From Xanthomonas fragariae (GTDB taxonomy: Bacteria > Pseudomonadota > Gammaproteobacteria > Xanthomonadales > Xanthomonadaceae), in NCBI RefSeq assembly GCF_900183975.1, contig NZ_LT853882.1, positions 1,543,501 through 1,607,500 on the forward strand: a DNA stretch of 64,000 nucleotides. The letters run 5' to 3'. Positions 58,741 to 64,000 of the stretch are shown one piece after another (position 1 is the stretch's first letter; the number at the start of each line of letters is the position of its first letter). The translations under genes were made by a program, and so were the position numbers. Below the pieces are notes generated by a model, which saw only the letters and a list, made by a program, of their open reading frames with translations, made no database searches and was not told where the DNA came from.

Positions 58741-58950
58741 GCGCGCATTGTAGGCACGCGGCGGCGTCCGGTGCATGCCATCGGTAAGCCTTGTTTGCCT
58801 GGGAGATGGCAAGGGCGCGTCGATGCTGCGATCCGGTGCACTGGATGCAGTGAGACCAATCCGCGAAGTGCGTGAATGTGCCTCGCCAAGTGAGGTTGGC
58901 AGAACGGTTTGGAAAGCTTGCGCTGAGTGGGCTGCGCGCAAGCGTAACGA

Positions 58951-60455
58951 GTCGCCCCTGAAAAACCCCAACCACCCAACGACCGCAAGGCCTTGATGTC
59001 TGCACCGGCGTGCCAGAACTACCAGTGTTCGCTACGCTGAAGGCTGGTTTCTTGCAATTTCCGCCCATGCGTACACGCCGTCCCGCTGCCGAAGACAGAC
59101 CCGCCGACGAGTTGTTTCGTTCGTGGCTGGAGAACCAGATCGATCTGCGTCATCCGCTGGCGCGGCTGAGCCAACGGATGCCGTGGACGGCGTTGGAGCA
59201 AGCACTTTCATCGCGCTTGCCGGCCACCCAGGCCGGTGGCGGTCGGCCGGCATTGCCGGTGCGGCTGATTGCCGGTTTGCTCTACCTCAAACACGCCTAC
59301 GACCTGTCCGATGAAGCGGTGTGCGAGCGCTGGCTGGAGAGTCCGTACTGGCAGTTCTTCACCGGTGAGGTCGTGTTCCAGACGCGCTTGCCGTGCGATG
59401 CCAGCTCGCTGACGCGCTGGCGGTAGCGCCTGGGTGAGGCCGGGATGGAAGAGCTGTTGGCGCACACCATCAACGCCGCGCATGCGATGCAGGCGGTGGA
59501 CGCACGCGAGTTGCCGCGGGTGATCGTGGACACCACGGTGCAGGAAAAGGCGATCGCCTATCCGACCGACAGCCGTTTGCTGGAGGTGGCACGCAAGAAG
59601 CTGATGTTACTGGCCAAGCGGCACGGCATCGGATTGCGGCAGAGCTACGCGCGGCAAGGCCCGGCCCTGAGCCGCAAGGCAGGTCGGTATGCGCATGCGC
59701 GCCAGTTCAAGCGGATGCGGCGCGTGCTGCGACGTCAACGCACAGTGCTGGGACGGCTCGTGCGCGACATCCAACGCAAACTCGATCAGGTAAACACCGG
59801 CGTGCGCGAGCGCATCGCTGTCTGGCTGGAACGTGCGCAACGGCTGTACACGCAGCGTCCGAAGGACAAACAAAAACTCTACGCATTGCATGCCCCGGAA
59901 GTGGAATGCATCGGCAAGGGCAAGGCGCGTCAAGCGTACGAATTCGGCGTCAAGGTCGGCATTGCAGTCACCGCCTGCAAGGGATTGGTCGTGGGTGCGC
60001 GCAGCTTCCCGGGCAACCCGTACGACGGCGATACCTTGGCCGAGCAGCTGGAGCAGACACGCGGGTTGCTGCAGGATGTGAGCGTAGAACCGACGGTGGC
60101 GATCGTGGACCTGGGCGATCGCGGGCGCGAGGTCGATGGCGTGCAGGTCCTGCATCGCGGCAAGGCCAAGACGCTGACGCGACGGCAATGGCGCTGGATC
60201 AAGCGACGGCAGGCGGTGGAGCCGGTGATCGGACATCTGAAAGACGACTGCCGGTTGCGTCGCTGCAGGCTGAAAGGTGCCCAAGGCGATGCGCTGCACG
60301 TGCTCGGCTGCGCGGCCGGCTACAACCTGCGTTGGCTGCTGCGCTGGATCGCGTTTTTGCGTGTCTGGATGCGGGCGATGGGATGGTCATCCTTGAGTAC
60401 CGCGCCGCTGTCACCGACGGCACTTGGCGCTTGACGGGGATTTTTCAGGGACGAC
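58951..60455 (+). mobile_element. IS1478-like IS5-family element, 1505 bp, copy 2 (defective)
   Basis: Same length and termini as copy 1 (29959-31463), with scattered substitutions. The flanks TAACGA and TAAATA do not match, so the target duplication is absent and one side has been rearranged. The transposase gene has a nonsense codon. The right side abuts AT-rich glycosyltransferase remnant sequence. Confidence 0.9.
59067..60434 (+). pseudogene. IS1478-like transposase with premature stop
   Basis: The frame matches the intact 455-residue transposase, but CAG (Gln, as in copy 1) has become TAG at 59424-59426, about residue 120. The remaining frame downstream from 59445 is intact and encodes the DDE region, so only the N-terminal domain is cut off. 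Other differences from copy 1 are substitutions. It could be mobilised only in trans. Confidence 0.88.
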
Positions 60456-61078
60456 TAAATAAAAAATATTTTGATTATATTGGTGGTGTTATTCTCGGCG
60501 TCTACGGGAAGATTGGGCATGCCAAGGGGAGTTTCGCTCTTTTAAAGGTCTTGGCGAGCATCGCAGAGTTAGGTGTTCCTTTCAAATTTTTATTCATGCC
60601 TACCGGTAGCTCTCACTTATTAGATCGTTTTTTTAAGGGTGTGATTGCAAATCCAGCGTTGGCTGCGCGGAGCTGGTATGTGCCTCCCTGTGCGCCCTGG
60701 AAGGTTCCGCGTTTTTTAGATTGATGTGATGTTGTTTTCTTTCTTGAGAACAATTCTGATGTATTATATCACCGCTCCAGAATTCCTCGCGAAATTTTGG
60801 CGCGCTCTAAATGTTGTGTGATGCCTCGAAAAATTTCAGTTGGAACGCGTATTTATGATTTTCTAATCGATTCGGAGAATATAATTTTCGTTGACGGTGT
60901 GAATAATTTCGATCAACTTAAGAGTGTGGTTCTGCGTATTTTAAAGGGCGGGGAGTTGAGGAAAAATATTTTTCTGTTAGCGCGCGGTGCTTCCGATGCC
61001 ATAGAGCGTGGTCTCAGCTCCCAGCGTTCTTTGGTTGATGTGGTTAAGAAGTTGGTGAATGAGCAAGCGAGGGTATGA
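60456..61078 (+). pseudogene. Glycosyltransferase C-terminal remnant, AT-rich
   Basis: Directly after the IS one frame reads YFDYIGGVILGVYGKIGHAK, GSFALLKVLASIAELGVPFK, FLFMPTGSSHLLDRFFKGVI, an in-frame TGA at 60722-60724 where Trp is likely, then CDVVFFLENNSDVLYHRSRI, PREILARSKCCVMP and VVLRILKGGELRKN, to a stop at 61078. GHAKGSF and ENNSDV...HRSRIPREIL are the donor-nucleotide-binding features of GT-B glycosyltransferases. The N-terminal acceptor domain is missing. Composition is far more AT-rich than the surrounding genes, indicating foreign origin. Confidence 0.7.
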
Positions 61079-61176
61079 CTGGCGAGTGCATTTGTTAATT
61101 TTATTTGCAATAATTTTTGTGAGGTGCGATGATTAAAGGCTGTGAGTATTATTATGGTGGTTAGACCCCACCCCCT

Positions 61177-62967
61177 ATGAAGCATATCCGCAACTTCTCC
61201 ATCATTGCCCACGTCGACCATGGCAAATCCACCCTGGCCGACCGGATCATCCAGCTGTGCGGCGGCCTGCAGGCGCGCGAGATGGAGGCCCAGGTGCTCG
61301 ACTCCAACCCGATCGAACGCGAACGCGGCATCACCATCAAGGCGCAGTCGGTGTCCTTGCCGTATACGGCAAAGGACGGGCAGGTCTACCACCTCAACTT
61401 CATTGACACCCCCGGGCATGTCGACTTCTCTTATGAAGTCAGCCGCTCGCTGGCGGCCTGCGAAGGCGCGCTATTGGTGGTGGATGCCGCGCAAGGCGTG
61501 GAGGCGCAATCGGTCGCCAACTGCTACACCGCCGTCGAGCAGGGTCTGGAAGTGGTGCCGGTGATCAACAAGATCGACCTGCCGACCGCCGACATCGAGC
61601 GCGCCAAGGCGGAGATCGAAGCGGTGATCGGCATCGACGCCGAAGACGCGGTGGCGGTCAGCGCCAAGACCGGCTTCAACGTCGATCTGGTGTTGGAGGC
61701 GATCGTACAGCGTATTCCGCCGCCCACCCCGCGCGACACCGACAAGCTGCAAGCGCTGATCATCGATTCCTGGTTCGACAACTACCTGGGGGTTGTCTCG
61801 TTGGTGCGCGTGATGCAAGGCGAGATCAAGCCAGGGAGCAAGATCCTGGTGATGTCCACCGGCCGCACCCATCTGGTCGACAAGGTCGGCGTGTTCACGC
61901 CCAAGCGCAAGGAGCTTGCTGCACTGGGTGCCGGCGAAGTCGGCTGGATCAATGCCTCGATCAAGGACGTGCATGGCGCACCGGTCGGCGACACCTTGAC
62001 CCTGGCCGCCGATCCTGCCCCGCATGCGCTGCCCGGTTTCCAGGAAATGCAGCCGCGCGTGTTCGCCGGTCTGTTCCCGGTCGATGCCGAGGACTATCCA
62101 GACCTGCGCGAAGCGTTGGACAAACTGCGCTTGAACGATGCGGCGCTGCGCTTCGAGCCGGAAAGTTCCGAGGCGATGGGCTTCGGCTTCCGCTGCGGCT
62201 TTCTGGGCATGCTGCACATGGAAATCGTGCAGGAGCGTCTGGAGCGCGAGTACAACCTCAATCTGATCTCGACCGCACCGACCGTGGTCTACGAGGTGCT
62301 CAAGACCGACGGCAGCATCATCCCGATGGACAACCCGTCCAAACTGCCGCCGCTGAACAATGTTGAGGAGATTCGCGAACCGATCATTCGCGCCAATATC
62401 CTTACCCCGCCCGATTACGTCGGCAACATCATCACTTTGTGCGAAGAAAAACGCGGCAGCCAGATCGGCATCAACTACCTGGGTAGTCAGGTGCAGATCA
62501 GCTACGAGTTGCCGATGGCCGAAGTGGTGCTGGATTTCTTCGACAAGCTCAAGTCGGTCTCGCGTGGTTACGCCTCGCTGGACTATCATTTTCTGCGTTT
62601 CGATGCCGGCCCGTTCGTGCGTGTGGACACACTGATCAATGGCGATAAGGTCGATGCACTGAGCATCATCGTGCACCGCAGTTATGCCGATCGACGTGGC
62701 CGCGAGCTGTGCGAAAAGATGAAGGAGCTGATTCCGCGGCAGATGTTCGACGTGGCGATCCAGGCCGCCGTCGGCTCGCAGATCATCTCGCGCTCCACGG
62801 TCAAGGCAATGCGCAAGAACGTGTTGGCCAAGTGCTATGGTGGCGACGTTTCGCGCAAGAAAAAGCTGCTGGAAAAACAGAAAGAAGGCAAGAAGCGCAT
62901 GAAGCAGGTCGGCCGCGTGGAGATTCCGCAGGAAGCCTTCCTGGCTGTTCTGCAGATGGATAAGTAG
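61177..62967 (+). CDS. lepA: Elongation factor 4 (back-translocase LepA)
   Basis: A 596-residue translational GTPase that can reverse translocation and aids ribosome function under stress. G1 is AHVDHGKST at residues 12-20, [11 protein letters not shown] is switch [13 protein letters not shown] is G3 and NKIDLP is G4. Domains II and III, the EF-G-like domain V ([20 protein letters not shown], domain III/V part), and the LepA-specific C-terminal domain with the basic tail [20 protein letters not shown] and [20 protein letters not shown] are all present. There is no good ribosome site before the ATG. lepB follows on the same strand. Confidence 0.97.
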   Translation: MKHIRNFSIIAHVDHGKSTLADRIIQLCGGLQAREMEAQVLDSNPIERERGITIKAQSVSLPYTAKDGQVYHLNFIDTPGHVDFSYEVSRSLAACEGALLVVDAAQGVEAQSVANCYTAVEQGLEVVPVINKIDLPTADIERAKAEIEAVIGIDAEDAVAVSAKTGFNVDLVLEAIVQRIPPPTPRDTDKLQALIIDSWFDNYLGVVSLVRVMQGEIKPGSKILVMSTGRTHLVDKVGVFTPKRKELAALGAGEVGWINASIKDVHGAPVGDTLTLAADPAPHALPGFQEMQPRVFAGLFPVDAEDYPDLREALDKLRLNDAALRFEPESSEAMGFGFRCGFLGMLHMEIVQERLEREYNLNLISTAPTVVYEVLKTDGSIIPMDNPSKLPPLNNVEEIREPIIRANILTPPDYVGNIITLCEEKRGSQIGINYLGSQVQISYELPMAEVVLDFFDKLKSVSRGYASLDYHFLRFDAGPFVRVDTLINGDKVDALSIIVHRSYADRRGRELCEKMKELIPRQMFDVAIQAAVGSQIISRSTVKAMRKNVLAKCYGGDVSRKKKLLEKQKEGKKRMKQVGRVEIPQEAFLAVLQMDK

Positions 62968-63058
62968 CAGGGATTTGGGAGTCGTGATTCGGGATTGGCA
63001 ACGACACGCCGGCCCTGACGTTTTTGCGAATCCTCAATCTCCAATCCCGAATCCCGTT
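62968..63058. repeat. Xanthomonas-type intergenic inverted repeat between lepA and lepB
   Basis: GATTCGGGATTGG (62986-62998) is the exact inverted complement of CCAATCCCGAATC (63041-63053). The element resembles the repeat before metG. It would form a hairpin in the lepA-lepB transcript and could modulate readthrough or mRNA stability. Confidence 0.7.
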
Positions 63059-63072
63059 CGTAAGGAAAATTA

Positions 63073-63873
63073 ATGAAATGGTTTGAAATCGCCCTGGTTG
63101 TCTTGACGCTGGGCACCGGCTTGATCTGGCTGCTGGACACGTTGTTTCTGGCCAGGCGTCGCGCTGCACGCGCCGGTCTGCTGGACAGCGAACCGGCGAT
63201 CATCGACTACTCGCGTGCGTTCTTTCCGGTGCTGGCAGTGGTGCTGATCCTGCGCAGTTTCGTGGCCGAGCCTTACAAGATTCCGTCCAGTTCGATGATG
63301 CCGAATCTGCTGATCGGCGACTTCATCCTGGTCAACAAGTTCGCTTACGGTTTCCGTTTGCCGATCACCAACACCAAGTTCTTTCCGACCGGCGAGCCGA
63401 AGCGTGGCGACGTGGTGGTGTTCAAGCCGCCGCATGCGCCCGACCAGAACTGGATCAAGCGCGTGGTGGGTCTGCCGGGCGACAAGATCGGTTTCCATGG
63501 CGATACGCTATACATCAACGACAAGCCGATGCGTTATACGGTCAAGGGCGAGTACATCGGCAAGGCCAGGGGCGCCGAGATGACCGGTACCACGTTGCTG
63601 GTCGAGGACCTGCCGGGTCGCACGCACACCGTGCTGGAATGGGTCGATCGCAACATGCCGGCCGGGCAGGGCAACTGGACCGTGCCGGCGGACAGCTATT
63701 TCGTGATGGGGGATAATCGCGACAACAGCGAAGACAGCCGGTTCTGGACCCAGACGCACTTTCTGCCCGAGGCCAATCTGCGCGGCAAGGCGTTCCTGAT
63801 TTGGCTCAATTGCGAAGGGTGGTTCTGTAAGGGGAGTTTTGATCAGTCTCGGATCGGAACCAGGATTCAGTGA
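63073..63873 (+). CDS. lepB: Signal peptidase I
   Basis: A 266-residue inner-membrane protease that removes signal peptides from exported proteins. Two N-terminal helices (about 4-24 and 50-64) lead to the periplasmic catalytic domain. The Ser/Lys dyad is S74 in IPSSSMMP and K129 in WIKRVVGLPGDKI, and box E is YFVMGDNRDNSEDSRFW. AAGGA 7 nt before the ATG supports the start. It follows lepA and precedes a DUF4845 gene, the usual order before rnc and era. Confidence 0.96.
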   Translation: MKWFEIALVVLTLGTGLIWLLDTLFLARRRAARAGLLDSEPAIIDYSRAFFPVLAVVLILRSFVAEPYKIPSSSMMPNLLIGDFILVNKFAYGFRLPITNTKFFPTGEPKRGDVVVFKPPHAPDQNWIKRVVGLPGDKIGFHGDTLYINDKPMRYTVKGEYIGKARGAEMTGTTLLVEDLPGRTHTVLEWVDRNMPAGQGNWTVPADSYFVMGDNRDNSEDSRFWTQTHFLPEANLRGKAFLIWLNCEGWFCKGSFDQSRIGTRIQ

Positions 63874-63902
63874 TGCACGCGGGGCGTGCCTGGGGACACA
63901 CA

Positions 63903-64000
63903 ATGAAGCGCAAGCAAAGCGGTATGACGTTGACATCGTTCGTGGTGGTGCTGGCGGTGGTGGGGTTTGGCCTGTATCTCGGGATGAAGCTGTTTCCGAT
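63903..64000 (+). CDS. DUF4845 domain-containing protein, N-terminal part (3' end outside window)
   Basis: The visible frame reads MKRKQSGMTLTSFVVVLAVV then GFGLYLGMKLFP. The basic start followed by a type IV pilin-like GMTL and a hydrophobic helix is the N-terminus of DUF4845 proteins, which are usually encoded between lepB and rnc. A GGGGA lies a short distance upstream. Only about 32 codons are in the window, so the call rests on this sequence and the gene order. Confidence 0.75.
   Translation, partial: MKRKQSGMTLTSFVVVLAVVGFGLYLGMKLFP

Noticed and set aside
60456..61078. TGA at 60722 as selenocysteine or programmed readthrough
   Set aside because: The gene is also 5'-truncated by an IS, no SECIS-like hairpin was seen, and the site fits a lost Trp.

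Overview
The window is high-GC gammaproteobacterial chromosome and fits Xanthomonas best. The signs are the gene families (an Oar-like TonB receptor, tandem M13 peptidases, mmuP-mmuM), Xanthomonas-type intergenic inverted repeats, a candidate HrpX-dependent type III effector with a plant-inducible promoter (PIP) box, and IS1478-like and other IS5-family insertion sequences. No tRNA, rRNA, CRISPR array or replication origin was seen.

Layout. 1-14.9 kb is ordinary core: the end of glutathione reductase, a rhomboid protease, two tandem M13 metallopeptidases (one apparently catalytically dead), a FAD oxidoreductase, a large TonB-dependent receptor with a decayed receptor fragment beyond it, mrp, dcd, two tiny membrane proteins, and a coupled HIT/dienelactone-hydrolase pair. 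14.9-17.0 kb holds a PIP box, a -10 box and a 618-residue repeat protein, most likely a type III effector. 17.1-25.7 kb is a zone of insertions: rimO, greB, a YegD-like Hsp70 and a cation efflux protein survive among copies of a ~142-bp MITE-like repeat and two near-identical 857-bp IS5-family elements. A HEPN-type gene behind greB has been split by the repeat, which was then split by the IS; removing both restores the codons across the junction. phnA and a DUF4097 gene are also truncated.

25.6-37.5 kb: an old yellow enzyme, an MFS exporter, small conserved proteins, a DUF2383 protein, thpR (2'-5' RNA ligase) cut by a 1505-bp IS with a 6-bp target duplication, a deleted HD phosphohydrolase, the convergent acvB/mprF pair for lysyl-phosphatidylglycerol turnover, and RidA. 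37.8-46.7 kb is a compact lipid-modification operon (desaturase, FAD oxidoreductase, DUF1365, cyclopropane synthase, DUF2878, DUF1295, second methyltransferase). It is tightly overlapped and lies directly downstream of an ECF sigma factor with an RskA-type anti-sigma, a plausible membrane-stress regulon.

46.7-58.7 kb: an exported unknown protein, an orphan RnfB-like ferredoxin, a HAD phosphatase, metG, DUF2147, mmuP-mmuM (S-methylmethionine uptake and methyl transfer), a DUF885 peptidase, fused AraC/LysE remnants, a queuosine-precursor transporter and a DUF502 protein. 58.9-61.1 kb is a second 1505-bp IS copy with a nonsense mutation, followed by an AT-rich glycosyltransferase remnant. The window ends in the core lepA-lepB-DUF4845 block.

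Genes group functionally as envelope lipid remodelling (mprF/acvB, the ECF lipid operon), nutrient uptake (TonB receptor, mmuPM, MFS), translation and RNA maintenance (rimO, metG, lepA, thpR remnant), and host interaction (the effector candidate). Much of the accessory signal is gene decay caused by mobile elements. All family names come from reading the translations; no database search was run.
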